Source: Bacillus cereus
Lineage (GTDB): Bacteria > Bacillota > Bacilli > Bacillales > Bacillaceae_G
Reading direction: 5' to 3'
DNA length: 64,000 nucleotides
Assembly (NCBI RefSeq): GCF_002584535.1
Contig: NZ_NUOT01000034.1
Span: forward strand, 22,981-86,980
A program made the translations under genes and the position numbers. Shown here piece after piece: positions 46,001-56,400 of this stretch. The first letter of the stretch is position 1. The number at the start of each line of letters is the position of its first letter. The notes under the pieces are model-generated. The model was not told the origin of the DNA and made no database searches. It saw nothing but the letters and a program-made list of their open reading frames with translations.

Positions 46001-48320
46001 CGATACGTATAGTGATTATGTCACATTAACTGTAAAAATTGATCAATCAAAAATTAAATATAATGAACCGTTCAAAATTGATATTCGCTCTGGCACAAAA
46101 ACGTCTCCATTTGATGATCGAGTTCAAGAGAACAAAGATGATTTTTATTTAAAAAATGTTCGCCTTGTATTAGCAGATGGAACGACTTTATATGATCCGA
46201 ACTTTGCAAATCCAACTCAGGAGTTATCAGTTGGTGATGGAGATACATCAACACCAGTATTTACGTTTGAATTCAAAGTTCCAGAAGAAAAATTTATTTC
46301 GAATGCGTACTTATGGGATACAAAGCAAGTGAAGGACGGGAAACATCGAATTGCAGTGCAAGATGGTGTGAATCAAGAAACTGTTGCGAATGTAAAAGTT
46401 GATAATACACCGCCACAGATTTCTACTACAATACAGAATAAGAAATATAAAGGGAAAATTCCAATTGATGTAACAGTTACAGATGATATAGCAGGAATAA
46501 AGAGTAAAAAAGTGATTTTAGATGGGAAAGAGATTGAAACTCCATATGAAACGTCCTCTGGGAAATTAGCGGCAGGAAAGCATGAGCTACATATGGAGGC
46601 GGAGGATCAAGTGGGAAATCGTCAAGAAAAAACAGTTATGTTTGAAACTTGGGCAGAAAATCCAACCGACCCTACTCCGATTGCACCTAAAGACGGAGAG
46701 GAAAATGTGAGTACGAGTCCGACACTTGAAGCAAAAGTAACCGATCCAACAAACGATGCAATGAAAGCAACATTTTATAAGGGATATGCGTATAAGCCGA
46801 ATGATACGGAACATATGAAAATTACCGAAAATTCGATAGAACAAGAACCACCACAAGCTTTTGCTGTAAATGGGGAGAAAAGTTTCGATCAAGAGAAGTT
46901 AAGTAAAGTTAGTAAAAAAGATGGGGAATATTATACAACGGAATCAACAGAGAAATTTCCATATCATCGCTTTGACGTAACTGTTGCAGATGATGTGAAA
47001 AATGATGATACGGTAGAAGTAAAATGGTATGGACATTCTCTAGAAGGAAGAAAAGTTACGATGTATGCTTGGAACTACATGACAAATAAGTGGACAGAAC
47101 TTACATCGAAAATTGCTGGGGATAAGGACTTTGAATTAAAAGGTGCTGTAATAGCGAAAGAATATGTAAAAGATCAAAAAGTAAGTGTAATTGTGCAAGA
47201 CCAAATCCCAAGTTCGCCAAACAAGTTTGATTACACATTTGTCTGGATGTCGGATACACAGTATTACTCTGAAAGTTATCCCTATATTTACAAAAGTCAG
47301 GTTGACTGGATTGCTGCACAAAGAGATCCATTAAATATTAAATATGTATTCCATACGGGAGACCTTGTTGATAAATCATATCAAGAATTTCAATGGCAGC
47401 GTGCAGATGAATATATGAAAGTGCTTGAGAATGCGAAAGTACCATATGGTGTGTTGGCTGGAAATCATGATGTAAATCATAAAGACGAAGACTATACAGC
47501 ATACTGGAAATATTTTGGAGACTGGCGTTTTAAAGATAAGTCATTTTACGGTGAAAGTTATAAGAATAACCGTGGACACTATGATTTGATTTCAGCAAAG
47601 GGAAACGACTTTATTATGCTGTATATGGGATGGGGCGTCACAGATGAAGATATTCAATGGATGAAGGAAGTGTTACAGAAATATCCGAATCGAAAAGCGA
47701 TTTTATCATTCCATGAATATTTACTTGTATCAGGTAATCGTAGTCCAATCGGCGATAAAATTTATAATGAGGTAGTTAAACCAAATAAAAATGTGTTAGC
47801 TGTGTTAAGTGGACATTATCATGATAGTGAGACACTAGTTGATGAAATTGATGATAATGGAGACGGCATCGCAGATCGTAAAGTATATCAAATGCTGGCG
47901 GATTATCAAGGAGGACCAGAGGGTGGACAAGGATATATGCGACTTTTACAATTTGATACAACTGCGAACAAAATGTATGTCAAAACGTATTCTCCATATT
48001 TAAATGAATATAATTTTTATAAACCAGAAGAGTATCCAGGAAAAGATGAATTTGAATTAGACGTTGATTTAAAACCTGCGATAAAACAAGTTGCAACAGA
48101 CTATGTAGAAGTAAACGTGTACACGAATGAAGTAATTGGTAAAGATGATTTTGTGGCAAATTGGCGCAACGCAAAAGTAAAATGGGAGAACTTAAAGGAA
48201 AATACGACGTATCACTGGTATATAAAAGCTGAAGATCGATATGGCGGTCGAGTAACTTCACCCGTTTGGTCTTTTACAACAGGTAAAAAGGGGTGGAGAT
48301 GGAGCGTGTTCCCGAGTTAG
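43017..48320 (+). CDS. Very large secreted lamin-tail/metallophosphoesterase protein
   Basis: A 1767-residue exported protein. A signal peptide spans about residues 1-28. Lamin-tail domains lie at about 35-165, 340-480 and 622-770; the last two start alike (VMITELMPDT and FLITEVTPDT, each followed by DGYEFIE-YNNS). A Pro/Lys/Gln-rich linker covers about 170-240, and Ig-like beta domains 815-1300. A calcineurin-like phosphoesterase domain at about 1405-1640 has WMSDTQYY, HTGDLVD, AGNHDVNH, SFHEYL and SGHYHDS, so the metal ligands look complete. A fibronectin-like domain ends the protein. No LPXTG or S-layer anchor was seen. It may act on phosphate esters, nucleotides or DNA outside the cell; the target is unknown. 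GGGGG precedes the ATG. It is inserted between mutY and yfhS relative to B. subtilis. Confidence 0.85.
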   Translation: MLKKVISSAVIATFLLQTVAGSGYITFAEEKEQNQQVLISEVHYTDDLRYIELYNSSEKVMDMRNVQLKVNGKVLKFKDENEKQSVQPKETKLILFGNNTVNKINERYKSEIKEDQVLFATEDLSDEQIRIEVTNETNKTVDVIETRKENKDISIHSFWNETKNEIKNEIPSPGTYTTFQSQGKEPASTESPQKKAVQSDPKQLEPVPPKAAPTEPNSKETIEKQPTQKEKLLQETAHVPKTKINAHEDLPIELQLASVYDAAKVNLVYRSANGLLMKKLEMNKGENNLYSTVVPNLDVWSDTFTYWFEIEQDGKMITFPENEQFKSTIEHQTEDYTKNGTVMITELMPDTINVNGKDGYEFIEIYNNSSEAMQLKDYKLIYKYSEAGSEDWHFTENATIPSKETKVFWIKNEGNVELSKQDFIQAYGGNITEEQVLQIESDGMSNSAGRTIQLADQYGTVLSSATYEKSDVKVGQSVTYTYKPESVGMQKVGLFEKGTPGVQIPFQVPLEPVKQTDQVGVTIEHTASPTHTEAEDLTITATIKGGENVAVLYTQDGKLTHKKLQMNREGNSDIYKVTIPQKELWGNSLFYKIVVQGNQETIEKSYETKVEHKKIDPQSASPFLITEVTPDTTNVGKADGYEFIEVYNNSEQDLNFKDYTIRYRYPSEGPEGDLIWGSTPDDVVIPSGRSLVFWVINGENNEKNVADFNKQFGANLVENKNIVRVYSNGMANGSARGIVVATKTGKEIAAAYYNDQANQADVKANKGILYRYPQDGSQIMQKISSAEHNASPGTVFEGQVPTERVALKADAIPPTISHKPAEGIISEFQDHKLSFSVLDNEQVKSVKLYYKMNSNAEYKVENLVENHVDKQYHYTVYSPELIGKEKITYYLEASDGLNVVKSDMYSVQIDGEKDKGPLRLNVKDDEVVAKQVLLKGTSSSVGSEQLSLLVDGQKVETNTYRALEKPAYFAFDVKQTDLYFKNAVTIGKDVLRIFDDTYSDYVTLTVKIDQSKIKYNEPFKIDIRSGTKTSPFDDRVQENKDDFYLKNVRLVLADGTTLYDPNFANPTQELSVGDGDTSTPVFTFEFKVPEEKFISNAYLWDTKQVKDGKHRIAVQDGVNQETVANVKVDNTPPQISTTIQNKKYKGKIPIDVTVTDDIAGIKSKKVILDGKEIETPYETSSGKLAAGKHELHMEAEDQVGNRQEKTVMFETWAENPTDPTPIAPKDGEENVSTSPTLEAKVTDPTNDAMKATFYKGYAYKPNDTEHMKITENSIEQEPPQAFAVNGEKSFDQEKLSKVSKKDGEYYTTESTEKFPYHRFDVTVADDVKNDDTVEVKWYGHSLEGRKVTMYAWNYMTNKWTELTSKIAGDKDFELKGAVIAKEYVKDQKVSVIVQDQIPSSPNKFDYTFVWMSDTQYYSESYPYIYKSQVDWIAAQRDPLNIKYVFHTGDLVDKSYQEFQWQRADEYMKVLENAKVPYGVLAGNHDVNHKDEDYTAYWKYFGDWRFKDKSFYGESYKNNRGHYDLISAKGNDFIMLYMGWGVTDEDIQWMKEVLQKYPNRKAILSFHEYLLVSGNRSPIGDKIYNEVVKPNKNVLAVLSGHYHDSETLVDEIDDNGDGIADRKVYQMLADYQGGPEGGQGYMRLLQFDTTANKMYVKTYSPYLNEYNFYKPEEYPGKDEFELDVDLKPAIKQVATDYVEVNVYTNEVIGKDDFVANWRNAKVKWENLKENTTYHWYIKAEDRYGGRVTSPVWSFTTGKKGWRWSVFPS

Positions 48321-48334
48321 GGAACACGTTTTTT
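48305..48334 (+). terminator. Terminator overlapping the end of the giant gene
   Basis: CGTGTTCCC/GGGAACACG with T6; the stop codon is in the loop. The last six codons are part of the stem. Confidence 0.88.
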
Positions 48335-48557
48335 AATCATAAGAAATTTTTGTACCGTGTGTCCAATCCGCCTCGTTTTTTTGAAGACCGCCTCGTGATT
48401 CAATTTCTTTTATGATTTCTTTATAAATCGTTTGGCCTTCTACATTTAAATAAGGCATGATTTGTTGCAAGGAATGGTGAAAATAAGCCAATTCATCTTG
48501 TTTCCATTCTTCTTTCGAAATCATAGATAGTTCCGTCATATCGCGTCCAACGTACAT
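48333..48557 (-). CDS. yfhS: YfhS-like small protein
   Basis: A 74-residue soluble protein. It starts MYVGRDMTELSMISKEEW and ends NEADWTHGTKISYD; position between mutY and sspE and length agree with B. subtilis YfhS. Function unknown, probably sporulation-related. GGAGGTG lies before the ATG. It converges on the giant gene. Confidence 0.7.
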   Translation of the reverse strand: MYVGRDMTELSMISKEEWKQDELAYFHHSLQQIMPYLNVEGQTIYKEIIKEIESRGGLQKNEADWTHGTKISYD

Positions 48558-48680
48558 GTGTACACCTCCATCATATGTAGTTTGAATGAGCCAAGGAAGA
48601 TATATGCGCCAATAAAAAAATAATTTTACGGATATCTTTTAGAAGGGTTGGTTACATTATTGATTGTGGAGGTGAGAAAG

Positions 48681-48968
48681 ATGAGTAAAAAACAACAAGG
48701 TTATAACAAAGCAACTTCTGGTGCTAGTATTCAAAGTACAAATGCTAGCTATGGTACAGAGTTTGCAACTGAGACAAACGTACAAGCAGTAAAGCAACAA
48801 AATGCGCAATCAGAAGCAAAAAAAGCACAGGCTTCTAGTGCTGGCGTTCAAAGTGCAAATGCTAGCTACGGTACAGAGTTTGCTACTGATACGGATGTAC
48901 AAGCAGTAAAACAACAAAATGCAAAATCAGCAGCGAAAAAAGCACAATCTTCTAGCACGAATCAATAA
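48681..48968 (+). CDS. sspE: Gamma-type small acid-soluble spore protein
   Basis: A 95-residue gamma SASP, an amino-acid store of the spore core that is not bound to DNA. It has two near-identical repeats, each with [10 protein letters not shown] and VQAVKQQNA; Gln, Asn, Ala, Ser and Lys dominate. In each repeat EFAT is the region normally cut by the germination protease. ATG 48681 follows GGAGGTGAG. A possible sigma-G -10 (CATTATT at 48655) exists, but the -35 is not well placed. Confidence 0.93.
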   Translation: MSKKQQGYNKATSGASIQSTNASYGTEFATETNVQAVKQQNAQSEAKKAQASSAGVQSANASYGTEFATDTDVQAVKQQNAKSAAKKAQSSSTNQ

Positions 48969-48969
48969 C

Positions 48970-49009
48970 AAAGAAAAACACTTCTCGATTCAAGAGAAGT
49001 GTTTTCTTT
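48970..49009 (+). terminator. Terminator after sspE
   Basis: AAGAAAAACACTTCTC/GAGAAGTGTTTTCTT with loop GATTCAA. Confidence 0.88.
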
Positions 49010-49230
49010 ATTTGCAGTGTAGTGACGAAAGACAAAGTTTTGTTACTAGTGAAGGTCTCATACTATTCAAATCGATTGCTTTGAGAATTTTGTTGAGAGA
49101 GGCGACATAACTTCTAATAAGTCAACAAATGTAGTCAAAGGAGAAGGAGTTGGGAAATTAGAAAATAGTTAATAGAGATGTATCCCGTATTAATAGATAG
49201 TGAGAATTTATTTGAAACAGGGGGGAAATA

Positions 49231-49485
49231 ATGAATTCATTTGATAAGTTAGTAGGAGAGCAGTTACAGACAATGGATGAGTTATTGAAATTACAAGCGC
49301 ATTTAGAGAAGTACCAACAGATCGAAACAAATGAGCAGGATACGTATGATAAAAAAGATTTACATTTTATTCGTCAAGAAATACACAAAACGGAAGAAGC
49401 TTTGAAGCTTTTGCATGAAAAATTTGAGCGACAAACAAATGAAGTGATTCATTCTTTTGAAGCTGAAAAAATAATTTCTAACTAA
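49231..49485 (+). CDS. ygaB: YgaB-family protein
   Basis: An 84-residue helical, probably coiled-coil protein (ELLKLQAHLEKYQQIE and EEALKLLHEKFERQ). It corresponds to YgaB by place between sspE and ygaC and by size; function unknown. AGGGGGG precedes the ATG. The 220 bases before it hold no other gene. Confidence 0.75.
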   Translation: MNSFDKLVGEQLQTMDELLKLQAHLEKYQQIETNEQDTYDKKDLHFIRQEIHKTEEALKLLHEKFERQTNEVIHSFEAEKIISN

Positions 49486-49516
49486 AGAAGTGACGTGTTC
49501 TAATATTTTAGATGGA

Positions 49517-49552
49517 GAAGTCCTTTTTAAATTCATGAAAAAGGGCTTTTTG
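49517..49552 (+). terminator. Terminator after ygaB
   Basis: AAGTCCTTTTT/AAAAAGGGCTT with T tail. Confidence 0.75.
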
Positions 49553-49746
49553 GTACATCCTGATTTGCCAATGAAGAGCAATTCATTGGCGCTTACGAAA
49601 GTTGGATTGTATCGGTTTAGTTTTAAAATTTTGACAAAAAAGTTATAATAGAAAAAAAGTGAATTCGGCTCAATACGTTTTTAATAGGAACGATACGAGT
49701 TAAGACAACTTTAGAAGAGCGTTCACAGTGAAAGAAGGGAGCACGT

Positions 49747-50277
49747 ATGGGATTTCCCAAAGAAGGAGAAAAAGTACAAATACATAGTTATAAACATAAT
49801 GGCTCCATTCATAGAATGTGGGAAGAGACTACAATTTTAAAAGGTACACAAAGTCTTGTAATTGGTGCAAATGATCGGACTGTAGTAACCGAATCAGATG
49901 GTCGGACATGGATTACGCGTGAACCTGCAATCTGTTATTTTCATTCAAATTATTGGTTTAATGTAATCGGTATGTTAAGAGAAGAGGGAGTATACTACTA
50001 TTGTAATTTAAGTTCTCCATTTGCATATGATTCTGAAGCATTAAAGTATATTGATTATGATTTGGATATTAAGGTGTATCCAGATATGACATATACACTT
50101 TTAGATGAAGATGAGTATGAAAAACATAGTCAGATTATGAACTATCCTCCAGTCATTGATACAATTCTAAAGAGAAACGTAGAGTATTTAACGCAGTGGA
50201 TTCATCAAAGAAAAGGACCTTTTGCGCCAGATTTTGTAGACATGTGGTATGAGCGGTATTTAATGTATAGAGATTAG
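49747..50277 (+). CDS. ygaC: DUF402 nucleoside tri-/diphosphate phosphatase (YgaC)
   Basis: A 176-residue protein of the DUF402 (YgaC/Ntdp) family, whose staphylococcal member hydrolyses nucleoside tri- and diphosphates. Family segments: [43 protein letters not shown] and LDEDEYEKH; the aspartates of the last two are the metal ligands of the family. GAAGGGAG precedes the ATG. It is followed by the ABC transporter ygaD in the conserved order. Confidence 0.87.
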   Translation: MGFPKEGEKVQIHSYKHNGSIHRMWEETTILKGTQSLVIGANDRTVVTESDGRTWITREPAICYFHSNYWFNVIGMLREEGVYYYCNLSSPFAYDSEALKYIDYDLDIKVYPDMTYTLLDEDEYEKHSQIMNYPPVIDTILKRNVEYLTQWIHQRKGPFAPDFVDMWYERYLMYRD

Positions 50278-50278
50278 A

Positions 50279-50313
50279 ACAAACCTGCAGGGATTTTCCC
50301 GGCAGGTTTGTCC
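50279..50313 (+). terminator. Hairpin between ygaC and ygaD
   Basis: ACAAACCTGC/GCAGGTTTGT, strong stem but poor T-run (CCTATT), so it may only weaken read-through. Confidence 0.6.
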
Positions 50314-50330
50314 TATTGAGGGGGGATTAC

Positions 50331-52091
50331 ATGCAGGGAATAAAAAGATATTTACAATTTGTAAAACCATATCGGTGGCTTATTACGATTACAATTATTA
50401 TTGGACTCATTAAGTTTGGTATTCCGCTTATTATGCCGTGGTTATTAAAGTATATTATTGATGATGTCATTCAAGGTGGTGGATCACTCAGTGAAAAAAC
50501 ATCCCAATTGATAATGGCAATCGGGATTGCCTTTTTCATTTTTGGTGTACTGAGACCACCTGTTGAATATTATCGTCAATACTTTGCGCAACGTATTGGT
50601 AATACGGTACTTTATGACTTACGAAAACATATTTTTGGGCATCTGCAAAAGTTGAGTTTACGTTACTATTCAAATACAAAAACAGGTGAAATTATTTCGC
50701 GTGTGATCCATGATGTAGAGCAAACGAAGGATTTTGTTATTACAGGGCTTATGAACGTCTGGCTTGATACAGCTACGATTTTTATTGCAATCGTAGTTAT
50801 GTTTTCTATGAATATAAAATTAACGCTCGTTGCATTGTTAATTTTGCCAATTTATGCAGTTGCGGTGAAATATTTTTTTGGGCGTCTTCGTAAATTGACG
50901 AGGGAGCGCTCACAAGCATTGGCAACGATGCAAGGTTACTTACATGAGCGTATTCAAGGGATGCAAGTGACGCGTAGTTTTGCGTTAGAAGAGTATGAAA
51001 AGGGACAGTTTGATAAGAAAAATAATGATTTTTTAACTAAAGCATTAACACATACAAGCTGGACAGCGCGAACATTTTCTGCGGTGAATACGTTAACGGA
51101 TTTGGGACCATTACTTGTTATTGCGTTTGCGGCGTATGAAGTGATTCAAGGTTCCTTAACACTTGGAACGATGGTTGCTTTTATTGGCTATATGGATAGC
51201 TTATATAGTCCGTTACGCCGCCTTGTTAACTCTTCTACAACACTCACACAATCATTTGCATCAATGGATCGGGTATTTGAACTTTTAGACGAAAAGTATG
51301 ATATTGTAAATACGCCAAATGCGCTTGAACAAAAAAAGCTTTTTGGTGAAATTGTATTTGATCAAGTTTCGTTTCGGTATAATACTGATGAAAAAGATGT
51401 ACTACACCATCTTTCTTTCTCAATTCGTCCTGGAGAAAAAATCGCTCTTGTTGGAGCAAGTGGAGGTGGAAAGTCATCCCTAGCTAGCTTAATTCCAAGA
51501 TTTTATGATGTTTCTAGTGGTGCAATTTATGTAGATGGTGTGAATGTGAAAGATTATAATGTAAGAAATTTACGTAGTCATATTGGTATTGTCTTACAAG
51601 ATAATTTGTTATTTAGTGATACGATTCAATCTAATATTTTATATGGAAATCCAAAAGCAACGAAAGAGGAAGTCATTGCGGCTGCAAAAGCAGCACAGAT
51701 TCACAATTTCATTATGAAATTACCAGACGGCTACGATACAGTTGTTGGAGAGAGAGGAGTAAAATTGTCTGGTGGGCAAAGGCAGCGTGTAGCGATAGCG
51801 CGTGTGTTTTTAAAGAATCCTTCTTTACTTATATTAGACGAAGCAACTTCGGCTTTAGACTTAGAGAATGAAAGGTATATTCAAGAGGCGCTTCAAATAT
51901 TAGCTGCGGATCGTACAACAATTATTATTGCTCATAGGTTAGCTACCATTACACATGTGGATACAATTATATATATCGAAGATGGTGAAATAAAAGAAAA
52001 AGGTTCTCATGAACAATTAATGCAAAAACGAGGATTTTATTATAATTTATATCAAATTCAACATATAGAAGAAACAGCCCATTCGAAATAA
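50331..52091 (+). CDS. ygaD: ABC transporter, fused permease-ATPase (YgaD)
   Basis: A 586-residue type IV (MsbA-like) exporter half-transporter working as a homodimer. Six membrane segments lie in residues about 15-300. The ATPase domain carries Walker A GASGGGKS, signature LSGGQRQR, Walker [13 protein letters not shown] and the H-loop IAHRLAT. The substrate is a lipid or drug-like compound, not known. ATG 50331 follows GAGGGGGG. B. subtilis YgaD is in the same place. Confidence 0.9.
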   Translation: MQGIKRYLQFVKPYRWLITITIIIGLIKFGIPLIMPWLLKYIIDDVIQGGGSLSEKTSQLIMAIGIAFFIFGVLRPPVEYYRQYFAQRIGNTVLYDLRKHIFGHLQKLSLRYYSNTKTGEIISRVIHDVEQTKDFVITGLMNVWLDTATIFIAIVVMFSMNIKLTLVALLILPIYAVAVKYFFGRLRKLTRERSQALATMQGYLHERIQGMQVTRSFALEEYEKGQFDKKNNDFLTKALTHTSWTARTFSAVNTLTDLGPLLVIAFAAYEVIQGSLTLGTMVAFIGYMDSLYSPLRRLVNSSTTLTQSFASMDRVFELLDEKYDIVNTPNALEQKKLFGEIVFDQVSFRYNTDEKDVLHHLSFSIRPGEKIALVGASGGGKSSLASLIPRFYDVSSGAIYVDGVNVKDYNVRNLRSHIGIVLQDNLLFSDTIQSNILYGNPKATKEEVIAAAKAAQIHNFIMKLPDGYDTVVGERGVKLSGGQRQRVAIARVFLKNPSLLILDEATSALDLENERYIQEALQILAADRTTIIIAHRLATITHVDTIIYIEDGEIKEKGSHEQLMQKRGFYYNLYQIQHIEETAHSK

Positions 52092-52108
52092 ATGGGCTGT
52101 TTCTTTAT
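52070..52108. terminator. Bidirectional terminator between ygaD and ygaE
   Basis: GAAACAGCCCATT/AATGGGCTGTTTC between converging genes. Confidence 0.82.
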
Positions 52109-53193
52109 TCATCATCTTTTTTTTCATCGATTTGTAGTTCATTCTCTGGTTTGTGATACGTATAAAAACTATCTACAAGTAAATCAAGATGCTCAACTTC
52201 TTCACTGTAATTGATAATGGAAGAAATAAGAGGGAAGAGATGTAACCATATTTTATACGATTCTTCATCATCCTTATTTTGATAGTCCATAAATATATCA
52301 ATTAATTCTTGCTTACCAGTTTCTACTTCATCAAGCATTTCAACAGACTGTTGTTTTTTTGCTTTACCGATAAATTTTAACAAAACTTGTTCATGATAGT
52401 GTGTTAATGAATCTAATTCATTTTGAATGGATTCCTGAAATGACTCAGGCATATACCTCAATTCATTTTCCGTGCGATGTAATGCTTTTAGTGTACTTAA
52501 TGCACGGCTGGTTGTTGCTAACATTTGTCTAAATAAAACGAGCTTACGAATTTTTGCAAATTGTACTTTTTTCGTATAGCTTCTTTCTTCTTTGTAAAGC
52601 AAGTAGTAATGATTTAATTTAATCATTTTTTCTTTCATACGATCAATATCTGTTTTTAGTGTTGTAAAATCAGAAGCTTGCCTGCTATTCATACGAATCC
52701 ATTTTACAATTTCTTCTGTATCATCAACGATGCGATGATATAGTTTTGTTTCGTATTTTGGTGGCATAAAGATTAAGTTTACAAGTGAAGCTGCAATAAT
52801 CCCGACCATAATAGTTGCAAAGCGAAGCAAGGCGAAATCAAAGAAGTTTGCTCCTTGATATTCCATAATAGCAATAACCGTTACTAAAGCAATGGATATT
52901 GTATTTTCTAAACGTAATTGTAGTGTAATCGCAATAACTAATATACAAGTTAATCCAATGATAAAAGGATTGTGTCCAAAAGCAAATGCAAATCCGATAG
53001 CGAATACTGCACCAATTACGTTTGCTTGAATTTGTTCCAGTGCTGTCAAATACGAACGGTATACAGATGGTTGGACAGCAAAAATTGCTGAAATTCCCGC
53101 GAATACGGGACTCGGTAGTTGGAGCAAAGTACAAGCAAATAAAGCTAATGTAATGGCAATACCCGTTTTTAAAATGCGAGCACCAAGTTTCAT
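52105..53193 (-). CDS. ygaE: FUSC/aromatic-acid-exporter-like membrane protein (YgaE)
   Basis: A 362-residue protein. About the first 145 residues have five to six membrane segments (GARILKTGIAITLALF at the start, then ISIALVTVIAIM). The rest is a long cytoplasmic helical domain with an acidic end (EKKDDE). It fits the aromatic acid exporter/FUSC (DUF939) family; substrate unknown. The minus-strand start has AAGGATATTAAGTAGGG upstream. It matches B. subtilis YgaE by order. Confidence 0.83.
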   Translation of the reverse strand: MKLGARILKTGIAITLALFACTLLQLPSPVFAGISAIFAVQPSVYRSYLTALEQIQANVIGAVFAIGFAFAFGHNPFIIGLTCILVIAITLQLRLENTISIALVTVIAIMEYQGANFFDFALLRFATIMVGIIAASLVNLIFMPPKYETKLYHRIVDDTEEIVKWIRMNSRQASDFTTLKTDIDRMKEKMIKLNHYYLLYKEERSYTKKVQFAKIRKLVLFRQMLATTSRALSTLKALHRTENELRYMPESFQESIQNELDSLTHYHEQVLLKFIGKAKKQQSVEMLDEVETGKQELIDIFMDYQNKDDEESYKIWLHLFPLISSIINYSEEVEHLDLLVDSFYTYHKPENELQIDEKKDDE

Positions 53194-53395
53194 ACCCTAC
53201 TTAATATCCTTTCTCTCTTGTCATAATGAATGTACAACATGATACTATACATTCATTACAATATGTTAGCAAGTGATATTTTAGTGATATTTTAGTCATA
53301 TTCAAAAATCTGAGTAAAAATAGCCTTCGCATTTCTTCGTTGCTTCGCTAGTAGGGTAAGTTATGTATCCTTCCTTTTGAATCTGCACTTTAGTG

Positions 53396-53427
53396 AAAAA
53401 AGCCCGCTGAAATTTAGCAGGCTTTTA
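53396..53427 (-). terminator. Terminator after gltA
   Basis: Minus strand: AAAAGCCTGC/GCGGGCTTTT with six T, 66 bases after the stop. The stretch 53194-53395 holds nothing recognised. Confidence 0.8.
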
Positions 53428-53492
53428 AATGATTATAGATTACTACGGAATACTCACCTCATCGGTTTTAAACGAATGTAATTGAAATTGTA

Positions 53493-56400
53493 TCATTCAG
53501 TTGAAATAGATGGATCTGCTTGTTCTTTTTTCGGAATGATTTCATAAAAGTGAAGCTGAATGTTATCTAATAACGGTGTTAAGAGAGCAACTTCTTCATA
53601 TTGTTCATGCTCATTTAATACGCGAATGTAGTCTAATAATAATTCTGTAATGTCTGTTTCTCCATTTTTGCTAAGTGGACGTAATGTTACGTTTGCTCCT
53701 TTTGCGATTCTTCTTCGCAAAGCAGATTCTGTTAAACCGAGTTTAGGCTGATGGCGTAAATAAACGACACCACCGGTCATGCCTGCACAAATCCATGGAC
53801 CAGGATCGCCAAGAACGAGAGCGCGACCATTTGTCATATATTCAAAAGCGAAGCCTTTAATATTTGCATGAACGCCAAGATTCCCATGTTCTTTTTCTCG
53901 AATTGGTTTTGTGATTCTCCCACCGATAATCATATCCGCTCCAGATAAGCGGATGCCAGCACGTGCATCGGCGTTACCTTGCACATATAAAGTGCCTTTT
54001 TGTGCACCGTATCCAAATCCTTTTCCGACAGAACCGTTATAATATGCTCCATCTTTTCCTTTTGCTTTTGTAATATAAATGCCGCCACCGAATGATGTTT
54101 TTCCGATGCCATCTTGCGCCCCGCCATTTACATGGATAAATAAGTTTTCACTATTGTAGGCACCTAACCCGTTTCCAGGAACAGAGCCATTTGTATATTT
54201 TAATGTAATTGGTTCAAGCGTATGATTGTCATATAATTTACTGCGAACGCGGTAGCATGATTCCAGACCACCCATTACGCGTTGATCTACCCCAACACCA
54301 ACTAGCTCTTTTGATTGGAAAGAGTCAGTTGTTACATAATCTTGTTGCTGTACTCTGTCTGTTATCGTGTGAGATGTACTTTCCAATGTTTGTAATAAAT
54401 GTTGTAAGTCTAATAGTTCTATTCCTCGCGTTTGTTCTAGTAAATCAGAACGACCAACAATTTCTTGTAAGTTCGTATAGCCGAGCTCACTTGTTAAACG
54501 TTTAAGTTCTGTTCCGAAAGTAGTAAATAGGTGTAATAAACCTTCTACAGCTTTTTCCAATTGACGTGGAACAAAACGGCGTAGTCCATGTTCTTTTGCT
54601 TGTGCTTCTGATTCAATTTGTGTTGCAATACCAACATGACAAGTATCTAAGTGACAGCCCCGGCACGTTGTACAGCCAATTGCAATCATGGATAAAGTAC
54701 CGAAGCCAATACGGTTTGCACCAAGAAGCATAACTTTTAGTGCATCGTTTACACTCCGAATACCACCATCTGCCCAAATTTCTACGTTCTGTCTCATATT
54801 TGCTTCTAATAGAGCGTTATGAGCAGCTTTTACTCCAATTTCAACTGGAAGGCCTACATGCTGAAGGGCATGAATACGTGCAGCGCCCGTGCCGCCATCA
54901 AATCCGCTAATATTAATAAAATCAGCACCAGCCTTTGCGATTCCTACAGCGATTGTTCCAATGTTAGGGACAACTGGAACTTTGACAGCGACTTTTGCAA
55001 GTTGATTGGCTGTCTTAATTTCCGTAATAATTTGCGCCAAGTCTTCAATTGAGTAAATATCATGATTATTGGACGGAGAAATTAAGTCTGAACCAATTGT
55101 TGCGTTACGTGCTTCTGCAATTTTGGAAGTTACTTTTGAACCCGGCAAATGTCCACCTTCACCAGGTTTTGCTCCTTGCCCAATCTTAATCTCAATTAAA
55201 TTTGATGAGTTTAACAGTTCGGCATTCACACCAAAACGTCCTGACGCAATTTGTTGACCACGTGTATGTGGATATTTACCAATCATATCTTTAATTTCGC
55301 CGCCTTCACCGTTTAAACTAATCATATTGAGACGGTCTGCTGCTTCTGCATAGGCGCGGAATGCAATTTCATTTTGAGAGCCAAATGACATGGAACTAAT
55401 AATAAATGGTAAGTCATGATTTTTTACGCTAATTGAAACGTGCTCAGTTGACACTGGTTGCTCTGCTGCTTTCATTTGGATAAGATGGCGAATTGCAATT
55501 GGGTTCTTATCTTCTACTTCCGCTAATTTCTCACGATAATTATCGTAAGCATTCCCTTTTGCGACATCACCAATTGCTTTCCAAATGCGAGGGAATACAT
55601 GAAATGTTTTTCGCATTCTAACTTTTGGATTGTTATAATCAAGTGCCCGGACTTTCGCATCTTCTGCTAAAGATTCAAGTGAAAACGCTACAGTACGTGA
55701 TCCTAAAAAGTTTGTAATCTGCAGTATGTTTGCAATTTCTTCGTGTAAACCAATTGAAGAGAAGAGACGGCCATAACCGCGCAGTTCATGAATGCCGATA
55801 GTTGAAATCACTTTTTCAAGTCCTTTGTTTAGCGCTTTATATAAATTAGAAATTGGTATCGTTGTCCCATCGTTTACGGTTGCAAACATTAAATATGGAT
55901 TAATAACATCAGCACCTAATCCATATAGTGTAACAATGTCATGTAAAGAACGAAGAGCACCGGATCTTACAACAATGGAGCATTTGCGTCGTAATTTATG
56001 TTCAGTAAGTTCTTGGTGTACTTTAGCTGTAACTAAATGTGGATCAATCCATAATTGTTCATTTTGATGAGCTTTTGCATCATCAAGTAATAGTAGTGAA
56101 GCTCCTTTTTTGATAGCAGCTGTAGCTTCGGCGCTAATTCGATTTAATGCATCATGTAAAGTTTCCGATGCTGGAAAGGTAACGGATAACTTGTAGACTG
56201 TGCTATGAGTTGCAAATAGATGTATCAGTTGTTCATATGAGGTGATTTCTAAATCTTCTGATACAGATTGCGCTAAAGCGCCTTCTATTATAATTGGTGA
56301 CAAAAGTTCAGTAACAAAGGTTTGTTGTCCACCGCTAAATAAGCTAGGCCGCTTCCCCAGTACTGTACGTGTAGAGAAGTGTTCAACCTCCCTGTCACGG

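Noticed and set aside
48721-48968. Tandem DNA repeat within sspE as a mobile or CRISPR-like repeat
   Set aside because: It is the normal two-repeat structure of gamma-type spore proteins.
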